A DNA stretch of 48,605 bases from Anaerolineae bacterium (GCA_016934645.1 JAFGSL010000256.1:1-48605); one strand, 5' to 3'; shown: positions 25,730-34,180, numbered from the stretch's first letter. Notes: generated by a model from the sequence alone, not told the origin. Made by a program: numbers and translations.

Positions 25730-27421
25730 TTACTCGCCGATAACTTCGCTGGTGACATCTTCGAAATCGTAATTGGAGCCAGGTGGCACATAGTAACTGA
25801 TATCATCTAACAGCGCATAGTCTGCACCAAAGTAGTTGTTGAGCACAACGCGGAATGTGTTTACTGGTGTAGTTCCCGGATATAAGTCGTCATAATGTTG
25901 ATCATAGAAGTAATACGCATTTATAATGGACATCCGTTCGTTAATGTGTTTAGCATAGTCACCGTAGGCCGCTCCATGATCACCCTGGATGATAATAATG
26001 GATGGTTTGGCAGAACGTGACAAGATCGTATTGACGACTTCTTGAAGTCGCCGGTTGATGTGGAGTACCTGACCGCAATAAACCTTTGCATGCTCTTCGT
26101 AAGTATACCCGTCCTGAGAGGGAATGGGCGCGCCATAAGCATCGAAAACGAAGGGATCATGCGGGGAGAGGATGTGCGCGAAGACAAATGTGGGCGCGTC
26201 GATTTTTGTGGCATCAGGGATATGCTCTAGCGTATAGAGTGCGCGGCGCCGGTAGATCTCATCGCGGCCTTGCTCGAAGGTGGGGAAAGTCGACAGTGGC
26301 GTCAATTTAATCACGCCGGCTTCGAACTCGCCGGGCATCCACTGCGATGTGGGTGGTTCCATATAAATGTCAGCATCCTTGAGTTCGGTAAACCAAAATC
26401 CTGTAGCAAACGCTATCGTCGTATAACCTTGTGCTTCAAGAAATGCAGTGAGCCGGTTTTGTTGAATCATCTGAGAAGATAGAGAATTCCCGCGGATATG
26501 CTCGATCTGTTTCGTCAGATCGTTAAGATACATATAATTAAGTGACGAGGCAATTGAATGGACGGTCAAATGATAATTTGACCGACTTTCGCTTGCTACA
26601 AAGAACCCTTGTTTTTCGAGAAATGATAGGAAGTCAGAGGTATCGCATTGATAAAGCTCCGTCAAATAATCCGACCGGATGTACATGTCGGGTATGATGT
26701 AGTAAATATCAGGGAGCTGTTGAGATGGGGATGTAGTTGTGGGAAGATCACGCAGCCAAATTTGCTCATATTTGGGATCAGATGGTTCGGACTTGTAGAC
26801 GAGAGGTAAGAATGTATGATACTTCATTTCGAGTTTATGATCAACCTGAGGTGACGAAATCCAACTGTGGGCAGAAGAGGTGGCAAGCCCAATGATAGGT
26901 TTCAGGTAGAGCCGGAACCCACCCGCCAGGATAAAATTGCCTGCTACGATTACAGCAAGTGTTACCGCCATAACGTTAAGAACATCAGTCAGTTTTTTAA
27001 AATCGTGCTTGTGTTTAATGATCAAGACAGTGAGACCGATGAAGAGGATAGCCCATATCCCAGCCCAAAATAGTCGCGCGTGTTGTGCATAAAGAATGAA
27101 CCAAAGTTTATCTAGTAAATTTAGCTGCTCCAGCACCACGCGTATCGCGGTGAGACCATGCCCAAAAGAGAAAAAGAGCACAAAGAGGGCGGAGACGATG
27201 AGGGCGGATTTATTTCGGTCTTTCATCAGTGCATAGATAAGCATCCAACTGACAAGAGAAAGTACGAAGATGCCGCCGAGAATTGGAGCAGCTTGGGAAA
27301 GAAATCCTTGTCCCAGATTGTTTAGATAAAGCGATAGCACTGGGAAGACCGGTAAAATCAACGGATGGACAGCTCCCCCCTTAATCCGCGCAAACCATCT
27401 TCTCAAGTTTTCTCTAAACAT
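25730..27421 (-). CDS. Membrane-anchored sulfatase/phosphatase-fold enzyme (LTA-synthase-like layout)
   Basis: A 563-residue protein. About five helices fill residues 15-175. A linker containing FLPLVYKSE follows, then an extracytoplasmic alkaline-phosphatase-superfamily domain: DIYYIIPDMY (first metal site), SNYHLTVHSIASSLN around residue 286 (nucleophile region, Thr or Ser), FVFAHILSPHDPF, and QGDHGAAYG near 480 (metal-binding D-H-G). This is the layout of LtaS and phosphoethanolamine or phosphoglycerol transferases, but without the CxPxR motif of formylglycine sulfatases. It could add or remove a phospho-substituent on a surface glycan. Its ATG overlaps the methyltransferase stop by 8 bp, in an operon of three genes. 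Confidence 0.84.
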   Translation of the reverse strand: MFRENLRRWFARIKGGAVHPLILPVFPVLSLYLNNLGQGFLSQAAPILGGIFVLSLVSWMLIYALMKDRNKSALIVSALFVLFFSFGHGLTAIRVVLEQLNLLDKLWFILYAQHARLFWAGIWAILFIGLTVLIIKHKHDFKKLTDVLNVMAVTLAVIVAGNFILAGGFRLYLKPIIGLATSSAHSWISSPQVDHKLEMKYHTFLPLVYKSEPSDPKYEQIWLRDLPTTTSPSQQLPDIYYIIPDMYIRSDYLTELYQCDTSDFLSFLEKQGFFVASESRSNYHLTVHSIASSLNYMYLNDLTKQIEHIRGNSLSSQMIQQNRLTAFLEAQGYTTIAFATGFWFTELKDADIYMEPPTSQWMPGEFEAGVIKLTPLSTFPTFEQGRDEIYRRRALYTLEHIPDATKIDAPTFVFAHILSPHDPFVFDAYGAPIPSQDGYTYEEHAKVYCGQVLHINRRLQEVVNTILSRSAKPSIIIIQGDHGAAYGDYAKHINERMSIINAYYFYDQHYDDLYPGTTPVNTFRVVLNNYFGADYALLDDISYYVPPGSNYDFEDVTSEVIGE

Positions 27422-28805
27422 CTTTGCGCACCATTTTGTAGAGTGTCCGCTCGGTATCTTGAATAGGTTCCTGTCGTTCTATGTCGAAGAAGTTGCGGAA
27501 CTCGTATTCGAAAGTTGTCTGATCGTAGTTCCCGAAGATGTCCTCGCGGCTGGCGAGTAGTTTTTGTACCTGTGAGTCATTCTTGGGGACGAACTCAATA
27601 ATCAGGGTATGACAAATTCGGTGAAAGAAATTGGCGATTTTATGGAAGGGTAAGTTGTTGGAGATAGCTAGGTGGTGAACCAGTGCCAATGCGAGCGCGA
27701 CGGTGGCTGGACCGCGCTCCATCAGGGATGCGCGCTCGCGATGCTCCCATCCGACACCTGGACTGGGGTTCGTCAGGTCGAGCACCAGAGGTAAGATATG
27801 CGCTTCGCTCCTTGCTCGGGTCTCGCGGTAATTCTTCTCCACCGCAGCAGGATCAATATCAAACGCAATTGTCGTAGCGCCCTGACGGGCCGCGATCTGG
27901 CTAAACACGCCGGTGTTTGCCCCCAGATCCCACACGAGAGCCGGGGTAGGATCCAGAGAAGCCATCATTTCCTCGACGAGCTGTTCCTTGCGTCGAAAGG
28001 CAGATTCGCTATAGTTGGTGATGTTGTAATAGTTGTGCCATTCGGTGCCTTCTGGTTCCCACGACAACCTTTGCACCGTTTGTTTCAAACTGTCGAGTAA
28101 GCCGAGGAAAGACAAGCGACTCACCTTACGGCTCTCTGCGGAAACGTTCCGGTCAGCGAAGCGTGTTTGTGCTTTGGCGTGGAGGTGGATGTGCGAGAGT
28201 AATCCCAGGTCAAAGCGCGTGCGAACCGGGAGCAGTTTGCTTGCTAGATCGAGGGGAATGCCATCAATATAGACCCGCAAAAGTTGATGCAGTCGAATGT
28301 CCCGGTAACTCATCAGAGCCAACGGCGCTAAGAAGTGTTGGCAGAATTGACGATAGGCTATCCAAGGACGGCCTTCTTCGTACATTTCGAATGAGAGGGT
28401 GTCAATTAAAAGCGGCTTCCCTGCGACGAATTGAATGTTATAGGCGCTGGAATCCTTCAGCGACATCCCCGCATCAATGGCTCTTAGCTGAATCTCCAGC
28501 GTCAACAGTGCCGCATCCTTCAACTGACTGAAGCACCATTCATAAGGATAGGAGACAAAAGGCAGGGTCTCGGGTTGGATAACCGTATATGCGTCTTCGG
28601 TGAGCGCATATTCCCGGCCGACGTCTGTGTGCGGGATTAACAGGTTATCTTGAATAAGTTTGTCACACAGGCCTGATGCGATCAGATGATCGAAGGGTTC
28701 CCTGTACTGCGAGTTTATTTGCCGATAGATTCGACCGTCACGTTGAAAGACAAATCCACTCGGATCTCGAAAGGATGCTGGGATTCTGCTGGACTGATCA
28801 TCCAT
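27414..28805 (-). CDS. Two-domain protein: kinase-like N-terminal region plus SAM methyltransferase
   Basis: About 463 residues. The C-terminal part is a methyltransferase: LVWDLGANTGVFSQIAA near residue 290 and TIAFDIDP near 315 bind SAM; VALALALVHHL and LIIEFVPKNDSQV follow. The first 250 residues contain LKDSSAYNIQF (about 115) and LLIDTLSFE (about 132). This D-x5-N and later Asp spacing resembles the catalytic loop and metal-binding Asp of choline-kinase/LPS-kinase folds, with LKD in place of HxD; that reading is my inference. ATG 28805 (MDDQSS) is chosen because it overlaps the upstream small gene by 8 bp. It shares this arrangement with the sulfatase gene downstream. The substrate is unknown. 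Confidence 0.8.
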   Translation of the reverse strand: MDDQSSRIPASFRDPSGFVFQRDGRIYRQINSQYREPFDHLIASGLCDKLIQDNLLIPHTDVGREYALTEDAYTVIQPETLPFVSYPYEWCFSQLKDAALLTLEIQLRAIDAGMSLKDSSAYNIQFVAGKPLLIDTLSFEMYEEGRPWIAYRQFCQHFLAPLALMSYRDIRLHQLLRVYIDGIPLDLASKLLPVRTRFDLGLLSHIHLHAKAQTRFADRNVSAESRKVSRLSFLGLLDSLKQTVQRLSWEPEGTEWHNYYNITNYSESAFRRKEQLVEEMMASLDPTPALVWDLGANTGVFSQIAARQGATTIAFDIDPAAVEKNYRETRARSEAHILPLVLDLTNPSPGVGWEHRERASLMERGPATVALALALVHHLAISNNLPFHKIANFFHRICHTLIIEFVPKNDSQVQKLLASREDIFGNYDQTTFEYEFRNFFDIERQEPIQDTERTLYKMVRKDV

Positions 28806-29037
28806 CAATTTCTTCCTCACCCCTTTGATCATTTTTAGAGAACAGTTTGGCGAACAATGTTTTGATTTTGCCCCAGTACATCTTGACTATGAAAGCGGCG
28901 CCTGCCAGTCCGGCAACAACCAATTGAAAGATGAAGCTTCCGGTACCTGGGTCCAGATAAGCGTAGACGGGTGAAGGCGAGGCGAGGTAGACCAGCGTGG
29001 CAAGAGCCAGGATCGTTAACAGTTTCTTAGCGGGCAT
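28798..29037 (-). CDS. 79-residue YLDPGTGS membrane protein
   Basis: A small exported protein. A signal sequence (about 5-25, cleavage after VYA) would leave a mature N-terminus AYLDPGTGSFIFQ. This YLDPGTGS motif (27-34) is followed by one membrane helix (about 35-51) and a basic tail KMYWGKIKTLFAKLF that should stay in the cytoplasm. I recognise YLDPGTGS-type small proteins from many bacterial genomes, but know no assigned function. ATG at 29037 follows AAAGGAGAAGAA. It is the first gene of the operon with the methyltransferase and the membrane sulfatase, overlapping the next by 8 bp, so it may be an assembly or anchoring subunit for them. Confidence 0.78.
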   Translation of the reverse strand: MPAKKLLTILALATLVYLASPSPVYAYLDPGTGSFIFQLVVAGLAGAAFIVKMYWGKIKTLFAKLFSKNDQRGEEEIDG

Positions 29038-29081
29038 TTCTTCTCCTTTGCGAATCGAGTGGTTGATCATATATTCAAGAC

Positions 29082-29109
29082 ATTCTATCGTAGATTGTAT
29101 TTTTGCCAA
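29082..29109 (-). promoter_or_regulatory. Sigma-70-like promoter for the three-gene minus-strand operon
   Basis: Minus-strand TTGGCA and TAGAAT are 16 bp apart, about 45 bp before the ATG at 29037. It is nearly the same as the divergent promoter at 29187. Confidence 0.55.
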
Positions 29110-29186
29110 ATAAAGGCCTGTAAGAAAACAGGAACGCGATTCCAAAACTGCTATCCCTGCGCTTTTGCATTTTTGCACATCAGTCA

Positions 29187-29215
29187 TTGGCAGAAGTACG
29201 TCTGCATGATAGAAT
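29187..29215 (+). promoter_or_regulatory. Sigma-70-like promoter for the catabolic block
   Basis: TTGGCA at 29187 and TAGAAT at 29210 are 17 bp apart, in ATTGGCAGAAG and GATAGAATGT contexts. It lies 34 bp before the ATG at 29249. The 211 bp between the two divergent genes holds both promoters and no other reading frame I would support. Confidence 0.55.
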
Positions 29216-29248
29216 GTTATGGAACACTGAGAAAGGAACCGATGAACG

Positions 29249-30331
29249 ATGACTGAAATCACTATCCACGGAACCGAATTCTGGATCGATGGCCAGCCAA
29301 CTTACGCAGGCCGTGAGTTCGAAGGTTATAAAATTCAAGGCTTACTTTTCAACGTACGCGCCGTGCAGGCGACGTTCGATGATGAGAATCCTGCCACGCG
29401 CGATTACTGGACCTATCCCGATACCGGCGTGTGGGATCCGGAGCGCAACACGGATGAGTTTTGCGCGGCGCTGCCCGCCTGGCGTGATCACGGGGTGTTG
29501 GTATTCACGCTCAACGCGCAGGGCGGTGGGGCGCGCTACAACGCCGAAGTCTACGATCACTACGACAACAGTGCCTTTACCCGCGAGGGCGCGTTCAAAC
29601 AAGCCTACGCCGACCGCTTCGCCCGTATCCTTGCACGCGCCGATGAACTGGGGATGGTCGCCATCGTGGGGATGTTCTACTGGAAGCACGCGCTCAAGAT
29701 GCAGGGTGAACCCGCGTGCTGGCGTGCCGCGCGGGAGATGATGGCTTTCCTGCGGGAAACCGGGCGGCGCAACGTTCTTATCGAAATTGCTAATGAGACG
29801 GGACCGCGTTTCGGCTTCGACATCTTCCACGCCGACCGCGCGCACGTGATGATCGACACGCTCAAGGCCGAGTACCCCGAATTCCTCATCTCTACCAGTC
29901 AGGGCGGGCTGGATGTGGACCGGGGGCGCGAGTTGCCACCGCCATCGTTAGTGCGCAGCGTGGACTTCATCATGCCGCACGGCAATGGCAACACAGCGGA
30001 GCGGTTAGCTGCCGGGCTGGAAACCATCCAAGAAATGCGCGAATTTCAACTCAATCCTAAACCTATCCTCATCAACGAGGACTCCACCGGCGTCGCTAAT
30101 CTCGATGCGGCGTGGCAGCGTTATGTCTCCTGGGGCTACTACGATCAAGGCTATGGCGGTTGGGGTGGCTACCGGCACGACATTCACATCGACTACAGCG
30201 AGAAGCCGCGCGAGCGTACCTACGCTGATCTCAGTGGTTTCCAGACCCCACCCGTCAATTGGACCATCAACACGCTGCACAAGCGTGCATTCTTCGAGCG
30301 CGTTGCCGAAGTCACCGGTTATGCCGTGTAG
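29249..30331 (+). CDS. TIM-barrel glycoside hydrolase (cellulase/GH5-like)
   Basis: A 360-residue protein without signal peptide, hence probably cytoplasmic. The chain follows a clan-A (beta/alpha)8 pattern: FWIDGQPTYAGREFEG at the start, LADELGMVAIVGMFYW-like strands, VLIEIANETG with a candidate acid/base Glu near residue 180, DFIMPHGNGNT, and PILINEDSTG with a candidate nucleophile Glu near 275. An ANE plus late INED pair matches GH5-like enzymes. ATG 29249 follows AAAGGA. It heads a plus-strand run with a PHP hydrolase and a sulfatase, consistent with trimming imported oligosaccharides. The exact family is not certain. Confidence 0.75.
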   Translation: MTEITIHGTEFWIDGQPTYAGREFEGYKIQGLLFNVRAVQATFDDENPATRDYWTYPDTGVWDPERNTDEFCAALPAWRDHGVLVFTLNAQGGGARYNAEVYDHYDNSAFTREGAFKQAYADRFARILARADELGMVAIVGMFYWKHALKMQGEPACWRAAREMMAFLRETGRRNVLIEIANETGPRFGFDIFHADRAHVMIDTLKAEYPEFLISTSQGGLDVDRGRELPPPSLVRSVDFIMPHGNGNTAERLAAGLETIQEMREFQLNPKPILINEDSTGVANLDAAWQRYVSWGYYDQGYGGWGGYRHDIHIDYSEKPRERTYADLSGFQTPPVNWTINTLHKRAFFERVAEVTGYAV

Positions 30332-30358
30332 TGGCGACTTTAGTCGTTTTTGAAATCT

Positions 30359-31291
30359 ATGGCACTTTCGAATTTTCGTTATAACACGACCGGCAACTGG
30401 TATAAGGGCAACATGCATCTGCACAGTATGGCCTCTGACGGTGGCAAAACCTTCGCTGAGTTGGCCCAGATGTATGCTAGCGCAGGATACGATTTTCTCT
30501 TCCGCACCGATCATTGGGTCAGTTCGGCTGTAGCCGCGGATGTTGATGATTTCCCCGTGCTCTGGCTGGATGGCATCGAGCTGGATGCGCGCGATGATGG
30601 CGGCGCGTACTATCACGTTGTCTGTTTGGGAACGTTCACCGGGGTCACGCGGGAGATGGGGTTAGTCGCTGCGATGATGGCGGCGCGGAAACAGGGTGGG
30701 GTGCTGATCCTGGCGCATCCACAATGGACAGGCAATACGTTCGATGATGCGCTGGGGTGGGACTTCGACGGTGTGGAAGTCTACAATCACGTTTGCCACT
30801 GGCTTAACGGCAAAGGAGATGGCCGAGCCTACTGGAATGCGATGCTGGCGCAGCAGCCCTGCACCCTCGGCCTGGCTTGCGATGACGCGCACCTACGCCC
30901 CGAACATCCCGGCTGGAACGGTGGCTGGATCGTGGTCAACGCGCCGGAACTCTCGCGCCCTGCGGTGATGAACGCTATCCGCGCGGGCAACTTCTATTCG
31001 AGCACCGGCCCTGACTTTCACACGATCACCTGCGATGGCGACTGCGTTGCCATTGAGACCTCGCCGGTGCAGTTTGCGCGTCTCGTCGGTCCAGCTTACC
31101 GGGGCGCGCGTATTGGTGGCTTTGAAGGCAAAGTATTCACCGAGGCTGTGTTCGACGTCCCGCCGGAATGGACTTACGCCTATTTGGAAATCGAGGATGT
31201 GCATGGTCGCCGCGCGTGGACAAACACTTTAAAGGAGTGCGATGGCAAGTCAAAATCCAGAACGACCGAACATCCTGTTCATTCTGACTGA
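30359..31291 (+). CDS. PHP-domain metallohydrolase (CehA/McbA-like)
   Basis: A 310-residue protein with all PHP metal-binding motifs in order: GNMHLHSMASDG, FRTDHW, GGVLILAHPQW and LACDDAHLRPEH. CehA/McbA members hydrolyse esters or phosphoesters and occur in glycan-degradation clusters. ATG 30359 (MALSNF) is preferred over a TTG at 30350 because it fits the start of the fold. The last 16 residues overlap the sulfatase gene by 50 bp and do not look like part of the domain, which appears to end near RAWTNT. The protein lacks a signal peptide, so a cytoplasmic role on imported oligosaccharides is inferred. Confidence 0.8.
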   Translation: MALSNFRYNTTGNWYKGNMHLHSMASDGGKTFAELAQMYASAGYDFLFRTDHWVSSAVAADVDDFPVLWLDGIELDARDDGGAYYHVVCLGTFTGVTREMGLVAAMMAARKQGGVLILAHPQWTGNTFDDALGWDFDGVEVYNHVCHWLNGKGDGRAYWNAMLAQQPCTLGLACDDAHLRPEHPGWNGGWIVVNAPELSRPAVMNAIRAGNFYSSTGPDFHTITCDGDCVAIETSPVQFARLVGPAYRGARIGGFEGKVFTEAVFDVPPEWTYAYLEIEDVHGRRAWTNTLKECDGKSKSRTTEHPVHSD

Positions 31292-32762
31292 CGATCAAGG
31301 CTATTGGGCGATGGGGTGCGCGGGGAATCCTGAAATCCACACGCCAAACCTCGATCGCATCGCTACGATGGGGATGCGCTTCGAGAATTTCTTCTGCGCG
31401 TCGCCAGTGTGTTCTCCAGCGCGGGCGTCGATTCTCACTGGGCGCATCCCGTCGCAACACGGTGTGCACGATTGGCTTCGCAAGGGCAATCTCGATGCCG
31501 CGCGCACACCCGGTCTGGGGTGGGGCGATGACTGCGAGATCGAATACCTTAAGGGTATGCGTGCCTACACCGATGTGCTGGCGGCGAACGGCTATATATG
31601 CGGCATTAGCGGCAAGTGGCACCTGGGTGATAGTCTTCATCCGCAAAAAGGGTTCGCCTACTGGAACATCTTCCCTTACGGCGGCGGCGATTATCATAAC
31701 GGCTACTTTATCCGTGATGGGCGCATCGAGCGCGATACGCGCTACCTCACCGATGTCATCACCGAGGGCGGCCTCAAGTTCCTCGACGCGCAGGTTAGCA
31801 GCGATACCCCGTTCTACTTAAGCGTGCACTACACCGCGCCACACTCGCCATGGGAACAGGGCCAGCATCCCGAAGATCTGGTCGCAGTCTACAAAGATTG
31901 TCCATTCGAGACGTGCCCCGAGATCCCCGGTGGGCATCCCTGGCAAATTAACTCCGCGCCGCGCGGGCGGGGTGAAAAGCGTTGCGAGTTACTCAGCGGC
32001 TATTATGCCGCCATTACCGGATTGGATCGTGGCGTGGGGCAGCTTCTCGACCGGCTGGAAGCATTAGATGTGCTGGAGAACACGCTGGTTATCTTCACCG
32101 GCGATAACGGGATGAACATGGGCCATCACGGCATCTGGGGCAAAGGGAATGGCACGTTCCCACAGAATATGTACGATACCTCGGTTAAAGTGCCCGCCTT
32201 GATCGCGCGACCGGGCCACGTTCCTCAGGGCGTCGTTGACGACAATCTTTTGAGCCATTACGATATTTTCCCGACGTTGCTGGACTATCTCGGCTTTGAA
32301 AATCCCGATGCCGCTGTACTTCCGGGGCAAAGTTTCGCGCCGTTACTCTGCGGCGAAAGCCTGCCGGAACGCGACCATGTGGTGGTTTTCGATGAGTACG
32401 GTCCCGTCCGCATGATCCGCATGCGTGCGTGGAAGTACGTGCACCGTTATCCCTACGGTCCACACGAGTTGTATGATCTGCTCAACGATTCCAACGAAGA
32501 CCAGAATCTTGTCGATGATCCAGCACAGCAAGCGCGCGTTGTGGAGATGGAGGCACAATTGGAGGCTTGGTTCGCGCGTTATGTGGACTCCCACCGTGAT
32601 GGTGCGAAGGAACCGGTTGCCGGTAAAGGGCAGATCGATCTGCCGGGTGTCGCGGGACAAGGGCGTCGTGCTTTTGAGGATGATTGGTGGTACGTTGATG
32701 AGGATGGCTGGCGACGTGATGATCAGCAATCGCGGTTGGGCGAGGTCTTTCGCCAGAAATGA
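31242..32762 (+). CDS. Formylglycine-type sulfatase
   Basis: A 506-residue protein. PNILFILTDDQGYWAMG supplies the first metal ligands (D-D). CSPARASILTGR contains the CxPxR motif in which Cys is converted to formylglycine. SGKWHLG and FTGDNGMNMGHHGIWGKG contain the other metal and sulfate ligands. This matches the S1 family of arylsulfatase-like glycan sulfatases. No signal peptide is visible, so it would act in the cytoplasm on imported sulfated sugars. The activating enzyme (anSME or FGE) is not in this window. The start has TAAAGGAGTGCG before ATG and lies inside the end of the PHP gene. Confidence 0.9.
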   Translation: MASQNPERPNILFILTDDQGYWAMGCAGNPEIHTPNLDRIATMGMRFENFFCASPVCSPARASILTGRIPSQHGVHDWLRKGNLDAARTPGLGWGDDCEIEYLKGMRAYTDVLAANGYICGISGKWHLGDSLHPQKGFAYWNIFPYGGGDYHNGYFIRDGRIERDTRYLTDVITEGGLKFLDAQVSSDTPFYLSVHYTAPHSPWEQGQHPEDLVAVYKDCPFETCPEIPGGHPWQINSAPRGRGEKRCELLSGYYAAITGLDRGVGQLLDRLEALDVLENTLVIFTGDNGMNMGHHGIWGKGNGTFPQNMYDTSVKVPALIARPGHVPQGVVDDNLLSHYDIFPTLLDYLGFENPDAAVLPGQSFAPLLCGESLPERDHVVVFDEYGPVRMIRMRAWKYVHRYPYGPHELYDLLNDSNEDQNLVDDPAQQARVVEMEAQLEAWFARYVDSHRDGAKEPVAGKGQIDLPGVAGQGRRAFEDDWWYVDEDGWRRDDQQSRLGEVFRQK

Positions 32763-32809
32763 ATGTTGAATTTACCAGGTAGAATGGCCGCCACTTTTTG
32801 AGAACAGAT

Positions 32810-32838
32810 TTGCACTTTTTTTACAATTCCCCTATAAT
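32810..32838 (+). promoter_or_regulatory. Strong sigma-70-like promoter before the receiver-like gene
   Basis: TTGCAC at 32810 and TATAAT at 32833 are separated by exactly 17 bp. The leader is about 90 bp. The 170 bp between the sulfatase gene and this gene hold the promoter and leader only. Confidence 0.7.
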
Positions 32839-32932
32839 ACCCATATCCTTTGTCCTACGAGTGCGTCATAATATATAGCGGCGGAGTTTATTGTCGTCGT
32901 CCGGCCAACTTACTGACTCAAAGGAGCTGCTT

Positions 32933-33316
32933 ATGGACGAAAAACGGCTTGTCGTTCTTTATGGTGATACACTGTTGATTGATGGCGTGGAGGCTAGTCT
33001 TACGGAGCGAAACGGATTAGATGTGATCCGGGTCGACACGACAATTGCCAATGTTGGCCAGCATTTGAAGACGATTGCTCCAGACCTGGTGATTTTCGAT
33101 CTTGATACGCCTGTCATTGAGCTTTCTAAGCTGATCGTCCCGCTGTTGCAAAAGCAGCCGGGTGTTCCCTTTATTTGCCTGGATGCGCAACATAGCGAGG
33201 TCGTGACATTGGCCTGCGAGCAACACACAGCGCACTCGACCAATGATCTGGTGGATCTCATTCGCAGGCAAATTCCTTTACCGGAACAGGGCGAGAAGGA
33301 GCTTACCATTTACTGA
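32933..33316 (+). CDS. Orphan receiver-like (pseudo-receiver) protein
   Basis: A 127-residue single-domain protein with the alternating pattern of CheY-like receivers: VVLYGDTLLIDGVEASL, APDLVIFDLDTP, and PFICLDAQHSEV. The Asp of FDLD would be the phosphoacceptor, but the acidic pair at the first strand is reduced to GDT and the conserved Thr/Lys positions are altered. It probably does not work as a standard phospho-receiver. No output domain or sensor kinase is adjacent. ATG follows AAAGGAGCTGCTT. The gene stands alone between a strong promoter and an intrinsic terminator, so it is a monocistronic unit in the middle of the catabolic block. Confidence 0.75.
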   Translation: MDEKRLVVLYGDTLLIDGVEASLTERNGLDVIRVDTTIANVGQHLKTIAPDLVIFDLDTPVIELSKLIVPLLQKQPGVPFICLDAQHSEVVTLACEQHTAHSTNDLVDLIRRQIPLPEQGEKELTIY

Positions 33317-33340
33317 TCTGTGCACAGCAGCAGCCTGTGT

Positions 33341-33381
33341 CAGAGCGGCATACCGCCCGGTACGCCGCTCTGCTTTTGTTT
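33341..33381 (+). terminator. Rho-independent terminator after the receiver-like gene
   Basis: CAGAGCGGC (33341) pairs with GCCGCTCTG (33364). An inner TACC/GGTA stem closes a four-base loop, and CTTTTGTTT follows. Confidence 0.88.
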
Positions 33382-33403
33382 CGGATGTTTGACGCATCTA
33401 CGC

Positions 33404-33430
33404 TTGACAATCTCATCCTGGGACTACAAT
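33404..33430 (+). promoter_or_regulatory. Possible promoter for a leaderless HAD gene
   Basis: TTGACA at 33404 and TACAAT at 33425 are 15 bp apart, shorter than optimal. A start site 7 bp after the -10 would fall on the GTG start codon at 33437, and no ribosome site is seen. Confidence 0.45.
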
Positions 33431-33436
33431 GGCGTT

Positions 33437-34180
33437 GTGAACCATTCGCGGTTTTCAGAAACCATACGTTACTTGATCTGGGATTTCGACGGCACGTTGG
33501 GCTATCGCGTTAGCGGAAACAGCGGTGGCGCGTGGACGACCTCGTTGCTGGAAACGATCACACTGGCGTTACCGGATCACACGGTCACCTCCGAACAACT
33601 CCGATCTTATCTGCAGGCGGGATTCCCCTGGCATCAACCAGAGCACCCCCATCCCCATTTGACGACTGGAGAGCTGTGGTGGGAGGCGCTTTACCCGGTT
33701 CTGGAGAAAGCATGCCGAGGTGTTGGGCTGGATGCAGATCTCGCACGAACGGTGGCGCGTCGATTCCGCGCTGTGTACCTGAACCTTGACTATTGGCGAT
33801 TGTTTGATGACGTGTTGCCTACATTGGATGCTCTGTCCGCGCGTGGTTGGACGCACGCGATCCTCTCCAACCATGTACCGGAGTTAGGCGATATCGTGCG
33901 GCATCTTGGATTGGCTTCGTGCATTGCATATCTCTTCAATTCGGCGGAAACCGGTTACGAAAAGCCGCACCCGCGCGCGTTCAAGATCGCGTTGGAGACA
34001 TTACCGGATGTGGAAACCGCGTGGATGATTGGGGATAGCTTCACTGCCGATGTGCAGGGAGCGGAGCAGGTGGGAATTCCAGCTATCCTGGTGCGGCGTC
34101 CGCATCCCGATGCAGACCGGTATTGCGAGTCGTTGGCAGATGTGCCGGTACTGATCGCAAAGGAAATGCAAGATGAATAG
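33437..34180 (+). CDS. HAD-superfamily hydrolase (phosphatase, phosphoglycolate-phosphatase-like)
   Basis: About 247 residues with all four HAD motifs: IWDFDGTLG (nucleophile and acid Asp), HAILSNHVPE (motif II), YEKPHPRAF (motif III Lys) and MIGDSFTADVQGA (motif IV). A helical cap lies between motifs I and II, as in the phosphoglycolate phosphatase/beta-phosphoglucomutase subgroup. The GTG start is the only reasonable one downstream of the promoter. The stop overlaps the alpha/beta hydrolase gene by 8 bp. It may dephosphorylate a sugar phosphate from the catabolic block; the substrate is not predictable. Confidence 0.85.
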   Translation: MNHSRFSETIRYLIWDFDGTLGYRVSGNSGGAWTTSLLETITLALPDHTVTSEQLRSYLQAGFPWHQPEHPHPHLTTGELWWEALYPVLEKACRGVGLDADLARTVARRFRAVYLNLDYWRLFDDVLPTLDALSARGWTHAILSNHVPELGDIVRHLGLASCIAYLFNSAETGYEKPHPRAFKIALETLPDVETAWMIGDSFTADVQGAEQVGIPAILVRRPHPDADRYCESLADVPVLIAKEMQDE

